From the NCBI RefSeq assembly GCF_002243045.1, contig NZ_MBKP01000005.1:1-64000 (forward strand): DNA of 64,000 nucleotides. The letters run 5' to 3'. Below, in pieces: positions 49,712 to 58,738 of this stretch (position 1 is the stretch's first letter; each line of letters starts with the position of its first letter). A program made the position numbers and the translations under genes. The DNA comes from Methanolobus psychrotolerans (lineage in GTDB: Archaea; Halobacteriota; Methanosarcinia; Methanosarcinales; Methanosarcinaceae). Below the pieces are notes generated by a model, which made no database searches, was not told the origin of the DNA, and saw nothing but the letters and a program-made list of their open reading frames with translations.

Positions 49712-49741
49712 GATAGTTCACCCGAAAAACAGAGGACGGGG

Positions 49742-50563
49742 TTAGCCGTCCAGGCCGGTGAGCACATAGACTGCCTTGTTGGTCGTGCTTCCAGTGTCGT
49801 GGATGTTGGAAACTACCTCTCTCCAGACGTCAATCTGGTACACCTCAGCACCACTCATAAGGTCCTTTCTGCGAACCTTGACCGGACCATTGCCTATCAC
49901 CATGCCCGGTGCTCTGGATGCAACCACGGCGGCGGAGTCGGCTGTCATTTCCGTTGACACCATGATAGGGATGTTGTACCCAGGTATCACAGAAACAGCA
50001 TTTCCTATCTGGCTCGCGGTTGGAATGCTGATTTTTCCGGTGTAGTTGGCAAATGCAGTGCTTCCCATCAGGCAGTAGTCTGCTTTGTATGGCCTCAGTG
50101 CAGCAATTGCTGTTGCAAGATCTACAAGTGGATTGTTTGCGCCTGACCAATCTGCCCCGGCGTCTGTCTGCGGAGTGGTTTTTGCTGCTGCGACGATCTT
50201 TTTGTTGAGAAGCTGAGCAAGCCTGTCGGATGCACCACTTATCTGAAGGGTGAGGGGATCCCCGGCTCTGCTTTTGTACCTGGCTTCGTCAGTGACCGCG
50301 ACTTTGACACGGTCCTTTTTGAGGTCGAAGTCCACTTTTGTGAAATCGGAACCACCGATATCAGACTCTTCCATCGGCTCGAGATCTTCGTTCCCAGATG
50401 GCACACTGTATACTGGAATGGTTGCTACAAGTTCCGGTACCTGAACACTCATACACATCGGTGCGAGGTCAGTGAGTTCTACAGCGCCTTTGAGCACCCT
50501 CATTGCTATGTTTTTGGCATCAAGTGAGCCATCTATGTTTGTAGGTGTAATTGTTCCAGCCAT
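49742..50563 (-). CDS. Major capsid protein (HK97-like)
   Basis: VATIPVYSVPSGNEDLEPMEESDIGGSDFTKVDFDLKKDRVKVAVTDEAR ... ; order protease-decorator-MCP. Confidence 0.75.
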   Translation of the reverse strand: MAGTITPTNIDGSLDAKNIAMRVLKGAVELTDLAPMCMSVQVPELVATIPVYSVPSGNEDLEPMEESDIGGSDFTKVDFDLKKDRVKVAVTDEARYKSRAGDPLTLQISGASDRLAQLLNKKIVAAAKTTPQTDAGADWSGANNPLVDLATAIAALRPYKADYCLMGSTAFANYTGKISIPTASQIGNAVSVIPGYNIPIMVSTEMTADSAAVVASRAPGMVIGNGPVKVRRKDLMSGAEVYQIDVWREVVSNIHDTGSTTNKAVYVLTGLDG

Positions 50564-50564
50564 A

Positions 50565-50939
50565 TTAGTTCACCAGCCCTATCCATACAGTTCCAGCAGA
50601 GGAAGATCCAATTGCCTCCATTGCTGTTCCAAGTGTTTCGCCGTATACCCCGTAATCAGATGCGACTACAAGACCGGTTGATCCAGCCATCACGGTTGCA
50701 CCCTTTGCAATCGTTGCGGCGGTTGAGGTAACTTCTACCCTCCCCCATATGCACACGCTGATGGTTTCGGTGTCTGCTCCACCTGTGATTGCTACTCCAA
50801 ACTTGCCAGCGTCTGTGAGGACAGCTGGGTCCCATTTCCCGTCTGCTTCGAGGTGTACTACCTGCCCCTTTGTGACAGTGGTGCCGGCAGTTACTGTTAT
50901 AACGACACATTCCTCGCCCTTCAGGTCTCCAACTGCCAT
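50565..50939 (-). CDS. Capsid decoration-like protein (DUF2190-like)
   Basis: GEECVVITVTAGTTVTKGQVVHLEADGKWDPAVLTDAGKFGVAITGG. Confidence 0.65.
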   Translation of the reverse strand: MAVGDLKGEECVVITVTAGTTVTKGQVVHLEADGKWDPAVLTDAGKFGVAITGGADTETISVCIWGRVEVTSTAATIAKGATVMAGSTGLVVASDYGVYGETLGTAMEAIGSSSAGTVWIGLVN

Positions 50940-51859
50940 TATTCCACCTCAATTGATGTTACACCGAGGCTGGCATAGTCTACCTCGTTGGTTGTGCTCT
51001 GGACACCAGTTCCTGCAGATGCACCGATGCGCTTGCCTACACTCTCTCGGATGGCTGCGAGTGTGCTTTTCAGAACATCCACGTGAACGTCTTTGAAGGA
51101 TGCAATGGTCTCATCTGAAACACACGATTTGAGTTCGGTGATGACCGCTTCTCTTTCTGCCTGCTCCCGTGTTGATTTGAGTATTCCCTCGATGCCTGCT
51201 TTGACGGCTGCATCGATTGTGCTTTTCAGGCTCTCGTCCTTTGCGATAGACTCCTTTTGGAGCTTCTCGATAGTGGACTTGAGTGTTTCAATCTCTGTTT
51301 TCTGGTCAGAGATAGTTGATTCAAGTTTTGTTGCGTCTTCTGGTATGTTTACCCCTCCGGGAGTATCTACTTCAGAATTTTCAGTATGAGTATATAAAGG
51401 AAAGTTGAAATCTGGATCACATGATACGATTGGTAGACCACACCCTTCCTTCATCGGGCAGGCTGGTTTGAAAGGATAGAATACGAAAGTACTTCCTGTA
51501 CCCCTAAGCTTCAGGATATCTGATCCTTTGACTTCCAATGGCTCTGATTCCTGGGACACCCCTCTGTATGCAGCTGAGTTGATAGCATCAATGGTTTCCT
51601 GGGAAAGGTCCTCAAAAGTAGCGTATACATAAGGATCTTCAAACCAGGACTTTGTTATCTTACCCTTTTCCTTGACCATATGGTTGATTGTGACAATTCC
51701 GTTAATCCAGGATTCTGCACCAGATTCCAATGCTTCTTTTGTTAGGGCATACTCCTTGCCTTTGCGGTCATAAGCTTTTGTGCCTACTTTAACCATGGGC
51801 AATGTGACCGAGTTACCTTCGATGAGTGGTTTTTCGGATAGAATTGTTGAAATTAGCAT
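50939..51859 (-). CDS. Prohead protease/scaffold-like protein
   Basis: N-terminal protease-like region, C-terminal coiled coil (ISDQKTEIETLKSTIEKLQKESIAKDESLKSTID); directly upstream of decorator and MCP. Confidence 0.65.
   Translation of the reverse strand: MLISTILSEKPLIEGNSVTLPMVKVGTKAYDRKGKEYALTKEALESGAESWINGIVTINHMVKEKGKITKSWFEDPYVYATFEDLSQETIDAINSAAYRGVSQESEPLEVKGSDILKLRGTGSTFVFYPFKPACPMKEGCGLPIVSCDPDFNFPLYTHTENSEVDTPGGVNIPEDATKLESTISDQKTEIETLKSTIEKLQKESIAKDESLKSTIDAAVKAGIEGILKSTREQAEREAVITELKSCVSDETIASFKDVHVDVLKSTLAAIRESVGKRIGASAGTGVQSTTNEVDYASLGVTSIEVE
51390..51409 (-). promoter_or_regulatory. Provirus late-promoter motif copy C (intragenic)
   Basis: TTCAACTTTCCTTTATATAC inside the protease/scaffold ORF, encoding part of FNFPLYT. 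Confidence 0.6.
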
Positions 51860-51880
51860 ACTCTAGAGTCAGAGCATGCA

Positions 51881-51900
51881 GTATAAAAAGGAAAGTTGAA
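51881..51900 (-). promoter_or_regulatory. Provirus late-promoter motif copy B
   Basis: TTCAACTTTCCTTTTTATAC (1 mismatch), 21 nt before ATG at 51859. Confidence 0.72.
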
Positions 51901-51908
51901 AAAATAAG

Positions 51909-52115
51909 TTACTGTTTGTTTTCGTCGTAGCCCGGGTCACCCGGAAGAGGGTACGGTTCGAACTTGACACCCCACAGTTTTTCAAGTTCGAGGAAGTGTT
52001 TTTCGCCTTCCTCGGCGGCCCTGGGGCTAATCTGGCCTTTTTTCCCAATAATTCCTGGACCTTTCATCACAAATCGTTCCCCGCTGTCCTTTGCCCATTT
52101 ATTTTTTTTAGCCAT
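51909..52115 (-). CDS. Hypothetical small provirus protein
   Basis: 68-aa ORF between the MuF and protease genes. Confidence 0.5.
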   Translation of the reverse strand: MAKKNKWAKDSGERFVMKGPGIIGKKGQISPRAAEEGEKHFLELEKLWGVKFEPYPLPGDPGYDENKQ

Positions 52116-52119
52116 GACA

Positions 52120-53520
52120 TCACTCGTTTAGCTCAACTGTATGATATACGTATCGAAGAGTTCCGCCGTTTTCTGATACCATCATAGACTTGGATTTTTT
52201 TCTATAAAAAGTAGTCCCCATTGCAAACAATACTTCCGAATCATAGTGCCCGTTGGTGTCTCCGATGAATAGCGCAGTCTGGCCTTTCTTCGCTTTCATC
52301 TCAAAGAAGTGCTTCTCCCATACCCCGTCATCCCCTTTAACTAACTCCGCATACCTGATTGGCACTCCATCATGATAAGAGAATGCGGAGAAGCCGTGGT
52401 CGCGTAGCTCTATCTCTCCTGCCTTGATCCGGGAGATGATTGGTTCCCCGATGCCTCGCCTCAGAACCATATCGTCTTCGAGCTTGCTCTTCTTGACAAT
52501 ACTTTCGAGTACCAGCCCGATACCTGTGTATCGCTCGACTTCCTCCACAGTCATATCTTTTGTGACTGCCTCTATTTTTCTAGGGATTGCATTAATAGGC
52601 TTTGATTCGTTCTGCCAGGTCCCTATATGCTCTTTCTCGCCGCCTGTGAGGTCTTCGCGCATCGTGTATGGAATTTCCTTCTTTGGAGTGGTGCCAAAGT
52701 CAACTGTCTTCCTCCTGAAATTCCATTCCCCTGCTTCCTCGTCCCAGTACAGTCCTGATTTCCTCTTGATTTCGTCATAAAAGGATTGTGGAGTATCAAG
52801 ATCTTCATCGTTGAAAAATGGGATTTGTCGATGCCTGCAGTTTGGCTCATGCAGCAGCTGTAGGGCAAGGTCTGACTGTTCGGTGCCATATTCATATACC
52901 CTTCCCAGGACTGCAATATGATGGTCCCTGGCCCTTTCATCAGACGGACCAGTGAACCTCCAGAACTTGAACCCCATTCTCTGGTATTCCAGTGCTCTGC
53001 CTTCTTCCCAGGCAGAGTGTGTGGAAGTCCTGGCCAACATGTCAGCATATGCCTTTGAATTGGTGACGTATGGTTTTGTGATTTTCTTTTCGATCTTTCT
53101 GAGTGTTCCGTTCTTCCCTACCTGGATAACAGTCCTTGTCTGACCTACATGGTTGATTATGATACGTTCGCTGCCACCAAAAACACCTTTGGCATATTCC
53201 CGTACCTCCTTTGAGATATCTGCATATCCTTTGCCTTCTGTAAGAAGTTCTCTTGCCCTGTCCTTGATCTGCTCTCCGGCTGCCCTGTTAAACTCGGAAA
53301 TATATCCAAAATGTTCAGCAGATAGACGCTTGATAGCATTCTGCTGGACCTGTGAAAGTCTTTCCTTATCTGCAGAATAAACCGTTGACGTGAGGTTCCG
53401 GGATCCTGCCACAAAAGCAGCTGCTAATCTCAGAGCGACCATATCTCTCATCCGGATGTTCAACCTGGTAATGAGCTGGTCTATCTGACCTTCCAGGTCC
53501 TGGATGGTTTCAGCGGGCAT
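52120..53520 (-). CDS. MuF-like minor head protein fused to C-terminal ADP-ribosyltransferase-like domain
   Basis: MuF region ...WRFTGPSDERARDHHIAVLGRVYEYGTEQ...LLHEPNCRHRQIPFF; C-terminal DDMVLRRGIGEP, DHGFSAFSYH, DSEVLFAMGTTF. Confidence 0.75.
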   Translation of the reverse strand: MPAETIQDLEGQIDQLITRLNIRMRDMVALRLAAAFVAGSRNLTSTVYSADKERLSQVQQNAIKRLSAEHFGYISEFNRAAGEQIKDRARELLTEGKGYADISKEVREYAKGVFGGSERIIINHVGQTRTVIQVGKNGTLRKIEKKITKPYVTNSKAYADMLARTSTHSAWEEGRALEYQRMGFKFWRFTGPSDERARDHHIAVLGRVYEYGTEQSDLALQLLHEPNCRHRQIPFFNDEDLDTPQSFYDEIKRKSGLYWDEEAGEWNFRRKTVDFGTTPKKEIPYTMREDLTGGEKEHIGTWQNESKPINAIPRKIEAVTKDMTVEEVERYTGIGLVLESIVKKSKLEDDMVLRRGIGEPIISRIKAGEIELRDHGFSAFSYHDGVPIRYAELVKGDDGVWEKHFFEMKAKKGQTALFIGDTNGHYDSEVLFAMGTTFYRKKSKSMMVSENGGTLRYVYHTVELNE

Positions 53521-53598
53521 TGACCATCAGTCCACATATGTAGATCATGGCCGTAACCATGCCAACGCAATACCACGTGATAGTTGTCCGGAAGTCCA

Positions 53599-55323
53599 TT
53601 ATACCAGCTCCTGGAAGTCGTTCTGGATGTCCTTGTAGGCTTTCAGGAGATCTTCCTTCAGGTCACTCTCATCTGATTCGGATGGTGTCAGATCTTCCCT
53701 TGATGTACTCGTGATTGCCTGTGTATTAAGATCTTCCTGGGCAGATAGTTGTCCTGTATCGACTAGAGTATTGTCAAAGTTGTCCAGGTCCAGGACACCA
53801 AAGCCAGCCTCTTCCCCAAGTGCCTGGATATCTGACCGGCCAGCACCAACTGACTTGATGGCCTGGAGGGTCTGAGCATCCGTGAGCTTTGCCTGTGCTT
53901 CACTCAGGCGATCCTTCACATCTACTGTGTCGAGCTGGAACCTGCATTCCATATCTGCGAACGTGAATGTGCCTGTTTCCGTGGTGTCGTCTTTCCCTGG
54001 AACTGAGTATGTCCATGATTTCCCTGCAAACTTATCCCGGATAAGTTCATCTGCGACAACTTCGTAGTCATGTCTCACGCCTGCATAAGTAGTATTGAAC
54101 AGTTCCAGGATAGTCCGTGATGTTGCCAGCTCCGAACCGTTGGCTTTGACCAGGGCAACAGGGAAACCGAATGCCTGCCCTATCTCCTGATCAAGAAGAT
54201 CGAGCATGGTTTTGATGAATGCAGACGGGACAGACCTACCGGACTCAATGACCTGCATCTCAGTGTCTGGCCCTGAGGAAAACACCCCTCCATCTTTGAG
54301 TGATTTCAAAACATTTGCTGCGGCTGTTTTGCAGGCACTGATCCACGTGTTGTACATTGAGCTTTGAGCAGCGTATTGTTCAGGGTCTGTCTCTTCCATT
54401 CCGGCCGGGGGTTGCTGTGGCACAGTGGTGATGAGATCCTTACCGCCATCTGCACCGGTGACCTCGAGGACAAGTCCATTTTTGATGTGTACAAAGGGAG
54501 AGAGCACTCTAAAGATGATGTTAGGAGAGTTTGTGAGAAGGAGACGCTTGAGCCAGATTGCAAGGATTGCGCTGTCGATTGGTGCAGGCTCACCAGGTTC
54601 TACTCTGTGCATTGCAATGATGCGATCGGTTGAATCCACTCTCAGGTTAGTAGTGTCAGTGATACCATACTTCTCTTTGATACTGCCAAATATATCAAGA
54701 GCTCGCGGATCACTGACCTCCCCTTCCACATACATCTTCCCCCCCGGGATGAACCAGGTGTTGTATTCAGTTGTGGATGAGTTCTCTGTCCACGAATTAT
54801 TGACGTAGATTTTCTGATGATATGCAGCGACAGTTGAGTCCCATGGGTCCCTATAAGTCGCGATTGTGGAATTCTTTAGAGGCGCAAGGCGTTCGATACT
54901 GTCGTTGTTGGGGTCTTTTCTCCTGAACGAATGACCATGGATGATTGTATAGTCTTTGAAATCGTCTCTGAACGCAGCAAGCAAACCGATTTCTACCAGG
55001 TACTGCCTGATTTCCTTGATTGCTGGTTGGAATTTCTTGTTGTCCGCTGTGTTGAGGACATAACTGCCCAACAGACTGTTCATTAGGAATGGTGTGATGG
55101 TACCTTTCAAAAGAGGATCTGATTTGAATGCTTCTTCTCTCATTGAGGGAGTAACTTCAAACACAGAACCGTCAGGCATTTTGGCTTTGGTTTCCTTTAT
55201 CCATGCCAATGTGGTGATGTATGTTTGGTAGGGATCGTCACCAACATGTGCCCCAATTGGGGTGCTTTTCTTTGATGTTGGAGTGGGGGAAGTAGTTGAA
55301 AATAGTTTATTGAATAGCGACAT
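53599..55323 (-). CDS. Portal protein
   Basis: 574 aa between TerL and MuF; EIGQAFGFPVALVKANGSELATSRTILELFNTTYAGVRHDYEVVADELI. Confidence 0.88.
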   Translation of the reverse strand: MSLFNKLFSTTSPTPTSKKSTPIGAHVGDDPYQTYITTLAWIKETKAKMPDGSVFEVTPSMREEAFKSDPLLKGTITPFLMNSLLGSYVLNTADNKKFQPAIKEIRQYLVEIGLLAAFRDDFKDYTIIHGHSFRRKDPNNDSIERLAPLKNSTIATYRDPWDSTVAAYHQKIYVNNSWTENSSTTEYNTWFIPGGKMYVEGEVSDPRALDIFGSIKEKYGITDTTNLRVDSTDRIIAMHRVEPGEPAPIDSAILAIWLKRLLLTNSPNIIFRVLSPFVHIKNGLVLEVTGADGGKDLITTVPQQPPAGMEETDPEQYAAQSSMYNTWISACKTAAANVLKSLKDGGVFSSGPDTEMQVIESGRSVPSAFIKTMLDLLDQEIGQAFGFPVALVKANGSELATSRTILELFNTTYAGVRHDYEVVADELIRDKFAGKSWTYSVPGKDDTTETGTFTFADMECRFQLDTVDVKDRLSEAQAKLTDAQTLQAIKSVGAGRSDIQALGEEAGFGVLDLDNFDNTLVDTGQLSAQEDLNTQAITSTSREDLTPSESDESDLKEDLLKAYKDIQNDFQELV

Positions 55324-55345
55324 GAAGAAATGGTTAAGGATGTGA

Positions 55346-55365
55346 GTATATAAAGGAAAGTTGAA
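55346..55365 (-). promoter_or_regulatory. Provirus late-promoter motif copy A
   Basis: TTCAACTTTCCTTTATATAC, 22 nt before the portal ATG at 55323, abutting the TerL stop codon. Confidence 0.75.
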
Positions 55366-56754
55366 TTATATTCTCAGTCCTCCTGACAATCCAAAACCGG
55401 GACTAAACGTGGGCACTTTTGCAGGCTTATGGAACAGCGAATTAAATGCCCCCGACAGAGCATCAACCTGATCATCATGAGCACGTTCGGGGAATCCCTC
55501 AAGCTCTGACAGAAACTCGTTGTTCCATGATCCATGAACGATGTACACATTTCCATTCTGGCAAGCAGCACTCACCGGACCAGCCCGGACAACCTTTGAA
55601 CCGGTTGATTTCACACCGAGAAAATTAAAACCTTTGAAGATGGTTGTTGCATGGGTTGCTATCACTCGCTTTCCTGAACTACCCGGCTCTTCCTCTTCCC
55701 GAACCATAACATCACGGCCGTCTGAATATGCTGTCTGTTTCATGTGCTCATCTGCTGCACCCGGACTTTTCCTGAACCGTTGAACATCGAGTACATAGTA
55801 TTTGCCAGTAAGCTCTCCCGCAAGAACACCCACCGAGTAGTCAGGATTATTTGTGTTCTTGGCTTCCGTGGCCGCACAGTCCCAGAATCTCACGTATCTG
55901 GAACACTTCGGAGCCGCATCAATGAACTTGTCCTCAAACCATTCGCGTTTGAAGTAGAGTCCCGCCGCCGGCTTAACTTTCCAGTTACCTCCCAGGAGTC
56001 GTTCCCTTTCCACAAATGGAAGTGCCTCCAGGTTAGCTTTGTACGATGGGTCTTTCTGCATCAGTATCTGGTTGTCTTCCAGTTTTGCAGAAATGAATGT
56101 GAAAGACTTTGGAAGGGTGCCAGGGTATTTCTCCATCAGCTCTTCCTTTGAATCACCCCATATCATGGTTCCATCAATTCGGATGAACCAGCGGATGACT
56201 CCGGAGCGTTCCCTGATTGGATATCCGTCTTCTCCAATGTACCAATCAATGAACTCTGCCACCCACGAGTCCGCATCCGGGTTTGTTGTAGCCCGGATGT
56301 ATGGCCGGATCCCGCAGGTAGATCTGTTTCTTGAGAGCATATAGAAGAACTGCGATTCCGTGAAGTGTGTGAGCTCATCGAAACCAATCAGGACGATCTG
56401 AGACCCCTGCCAGTCGAGTTTGTTCTTCTCGTGTTCCATGTGAGCGAATTTGACACGTGTGCCAGCTGGGAAGTTCCACTCTAAAGTTGATTCACTTGGA
56501 TGGCCACCTGCAAAAGGATAGAGTGATTCTGACGTGTCCCACAGGGATCCTGCATTTCGGACCTGCACAGATGTCCTCCTGAAGATAACAGCACTATATC
56601 CAAGATGGTTGATGTGACGAAGTGCCTCAAGGAGAAGTGCAAAGCTTTTGCCCCCTCCAGCTGCGCCACCATATAGGGCCACGTCTGCGGGTGTGCTGAG
56701 AAATGTTTCTTGTGGCCCGGGCTGGGGTTTAATTTTCATCGCCATGGCCTGCAC
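55366..56754 (-). CDS. Terminase large subunit
   Basis: VALYGGAAGGGKSFALLLEALRHI (Walker A), QIVLIGFDELTHF (Walker B), RFWDCAATEAKNTNNPDYSVGVLAG nuclease region. Confidence 0.95.
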   Translation of the reverse strand: MQAMAMKIKPQPGPQETFLSTPADVALYGGAAGGGKSFALLLEALRHINHLGYSAVIFRRTSVQVRNAGSLWDTSESLYPFAGGHPSESTLEWNFPAGTRVKFAHMEHEKNKLDWQGSQIVLIGFDELTHFTESQFFYMLSRNRSTCGIRPYIRATTNPDADSWVAEFIDWYIGEDGYPIRERSGVIRWFIRIDGTMIWGDSKEELMEKYPGTLPKSFTFISAKLEDNQILMQKDPSYKANLEALPFVERERLLGGNWKVKPAAGLYFKREWFEDKFIDAAPKCSRYVRFWDCAATEAKNTNNPDYSVGVLAGELTGKYYVLDVQRFRKSPGAADEHMKQTAYSDGRDVMVREEEEPGSSGKRVIATHATTIFKGFNFLGVKSTGSKVVRAGPVSAACQNGNVYIVHGSWNNEFLSELEGFPERAHDDQVDALSGAFNSLFHKPAKVPTFSPGFGLSGGLRI

Positions 56755-57214
56755 CTACGATCTTTGGTTCGTCGCGGTTGTTTCCTGGCAAGTAGAACAT
56801 AATGTTTACTCCACAGTTGCTTTCCGGAAGAGATACTTTGTATTTGCCTAGGACCTTGTTGACAATGTCCAGGCCTGTGTAGATCTTGTCAATCGCCTGG
56901 ATAGCAGTCCGGAAATCCCCTTCTTCTTTTGCCTGGCTACAGATATCCTTGAGCTCGCCAATACATGCCATGGCCTCGTCGATAGTGTTGATCTCTGCCT
57001 CCGCGACTCTGGCCTTGAGTTTGTCGGACTTTGCAACAGCTATCTGTTTCTCCTTCTCCCGGGAGGCAAAGAAACGCTGCACTGAGGACTGTGTGATATC
57101 CTCCCCGGATTCGCTGGATAGGAGCTCTGCAATTTCAGCATATGGCTTTTTCTTCTCCTGAAGATCAACAGCACGGGTTTCAAGATTAAACTTTATAATT
57201 TTATTTGTAGCCAT
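56729..57214 (-). CDS. Putative terminase small subunit
   Basis: 161 aa with N-terminal HTH-like region, directly upstream of and overlapping TerL. Confidence 0.55.
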   Translation of the reverse strand: MATNKIIKFNLETRAVDLQEKKKPYAEIAELLSSESGEDITQSSVQRFFASREKEKQIAVAKSDKLKARVAEAEINTIDEAMACIGELKDICSQAKEEGDFRTAIQAIDKIYTGLDIVNKVLGKYKVSLPESNCGVNIMFYLPGNNRDEPKIVGAGHGDEN

Positions 57215-57226
57215 GGTTGATTCACT

Positions 57227-57445
57227 TCATTCGTTTTGGTTCGAATCATGATTCGTTTCGAACTTCTCCCAGGGAGATCTTTCTTCTATCTCCGCTCCGG
57301 AGGAAATCTTCTCAAGGTACCGCCCTTCCCTAAAGACTTTGTACTTCGCTCCACATGTACACGTGACTTCCTTCTGGTCCCTCGCAACTACGTGGACAAG
57401 TTTGTTGCATTCATGGCAACGCCTGGAGACGGGTATGAATGTCAT
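57227..57445 (-). CDS. Zinc-ribbon protein
   Basis: RRCHECNKLVHVVARDQKEVTCTCGAKYKVFREGRYLEKI. Confidence 0.6.
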   Translation of the reverse strand: MTFIPVSRRCHECNKLVHVVARDQKEVTCTCGAKYKVFREGRYLEKISSGAEIEERSPWEKFETNHDSNQNE

Positions 57446-57891
57446 GAATCCACCTCCGCCATTTTCCGGGCAAACCATTCCTTTGCTTCAGCAACATTCT
57501 TGAATTGATAGAGATCAACAGTACGAGGCCAGTTAATCCCGCCTTTCTTCCAGAGCTTGATTGTACTATCTTTGAATTCCTCAAACTTCTGATTCCTCAT
57601 ATCCTCAAGATAGCCATCCACATGATCCTCTTTTTGTTTGGTCACTTTTTGTTCAAGTTTCTGCTGCTTTTCAATCATTCTCACTGTCATAAGACTCTGC
57701 TCAAGTTCCATTAACTTCGCCTTTGCCTGTGTTATCTCTTCTTCTATGAGTTTGGACGGGGCCACTATGGACAGGCATGCATCCAGACCCTCTTCGAGAA
57801 TATCAGAGAATGTTTTACCATGAACTGGTTTTAATGATTCAAACAATATTTTTTTCTCATGATCAACATTCAAATGAATATGAACTTTCAT
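57442..57891 (-). CDS. Hypothetical coiled-coil protein
   Basis: 149-aa ORF; first gene after the palindrome-rich intergenic region. Confidence 0.5.
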   Translation of the reverse strand: MKVHIHLNVDHEKKILFESLKPVHGKTFSDILEEGLDACLSIVAPSKLIEEEITQAKAKLMELEQSLMTVRMIEKQQKLEQKVTKQKEDHVDGYLEDMRNQKFEEFKDSTIKLWKKGGINWPRTVDLYQFKNVAEAKEWFARKMAEVDS

Positions 57892-57924
57892 TTTTCCTCC
57901 TGGGATGTGTGTGGAGTATATCCT

Positions 57925-58070
57925 GTTCGCCTATGCGTATACTATGTGTACACATACTATATGCGTAAAAATAGTATCTACTATTTTTAAAAGGCGAACG
58001 TTCGCTGCATAGCGTATTTATTGGGGGTTTGGGGGGTTTAGAGTATGCGTATTGTGTACGCATACCCGCA
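57925..58070. promoter_or_regulatory. Palindrome-rich intergenic region, operator/origin candidate
   Basis: TATGCGTA at ~57932, ~57960 and ~58044, TACGCATA at ~58057; TATGTGTACACATA and GCGAACGTTCGC palindromes; GTATGCGTA-TTGTG-TACGCATAC. Confidence 0.6.
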
Positions 58071-58084
58071 CCAATTTATAATGT

Positions 58085-58738
58085 TTACACCTCTACACCT
58101 TCTGAGGAACTATCATTTTCAACAATTTTCTCGATGTATTCTTGTCTGGCATAGTCAGATTCGAATTTACTTTCAAGAATATCTTTTTTCAGAGGCATTG
58201 CTAAATTCATCATCTCGACGTCATGGATAATTAATAATGCATCTTCTTTGGAGAGCTCTTTGCACGCCAGAACATCATCCCATGGTTCAAAGATCACTTC
58301 TTCATCACAGCTGGTGTACTCTGACATGTGGATATCCTCAGCACACATTTTGAAGAACTGGTCAAAATTGGTTACCTGGCGCTTTGTAGCAGCATCAAAT
58401 GCCCTGAGCTCTATTACCCCAGGGCCTACAAACCTGAAGTACGGATTCTCTAAGACTTTGAGATAGTTCTTGGCCTTTTTCCAGTTCTTGTCCTGCTTGC
58501 TGTCAGGATCTCCAGGGTTGTGCTCCGTGATCCATCCTTTCTGCTCAAGTATGGCAAAAACACACTCATGCACGTAGAACCGAATCTTCTTCTGAAGCTT
58601 CATCATCCCCAGGAGGGTGACGTATGAGTCTTTCAGAGCAGTGTTCTTTGGATACACAAACTGTTCTTTGAGAGTACCTGCATTTAAAGGAAGGTTGGAT
58701 TCAAAATTCAATTTAACCACCTCCTTACAGTTGTCCAT
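58085..58738 (-). CDS. Hypothetical provirus protein
   Basis: 217-aa ORF, no recognisable family. Confidence 0.5.
   Translation of the reverse strand: MDNCKEVVKLNFESNLPLNAGTLKEQFVYPKNTALKDSYVTLLGMMKLQKKIRFYVHECVFAILEQKGWITEHNPGDPDSKQDKNWKKAKNYLKVLENPYFRFVGPGVIELRAFDAATKRQVTNFDQFFKMCAEDIHMSEYTSCDEEVIFEPWDDVLACKELSKEDALLIIHDVEMMNLAMPLKKDILESKFESDYARQEYIEKIVENDSSSEGVEV

Noticed and set aside
58015-58045. G-quadruplex-like tract GGGGGTTTGGGGGG
   Set aside because: Only two long G runs; insufficient for a confident canonical quadruplex call.
57863-58063. 66-aa minus ORF in the palindromic intergenic region
   Set aside because: Overlaps the operator-like palindromes and the start of 57442..57891; low-complexity translation.
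58680-58699. Possible sixth late-promoter copy (gcatttaaaggaaggttgga)
   Set aside because: Four mismatches to the 20-nt consensus and located inside the 58085..58738 ORF without a suitable downstream start; probably chance.
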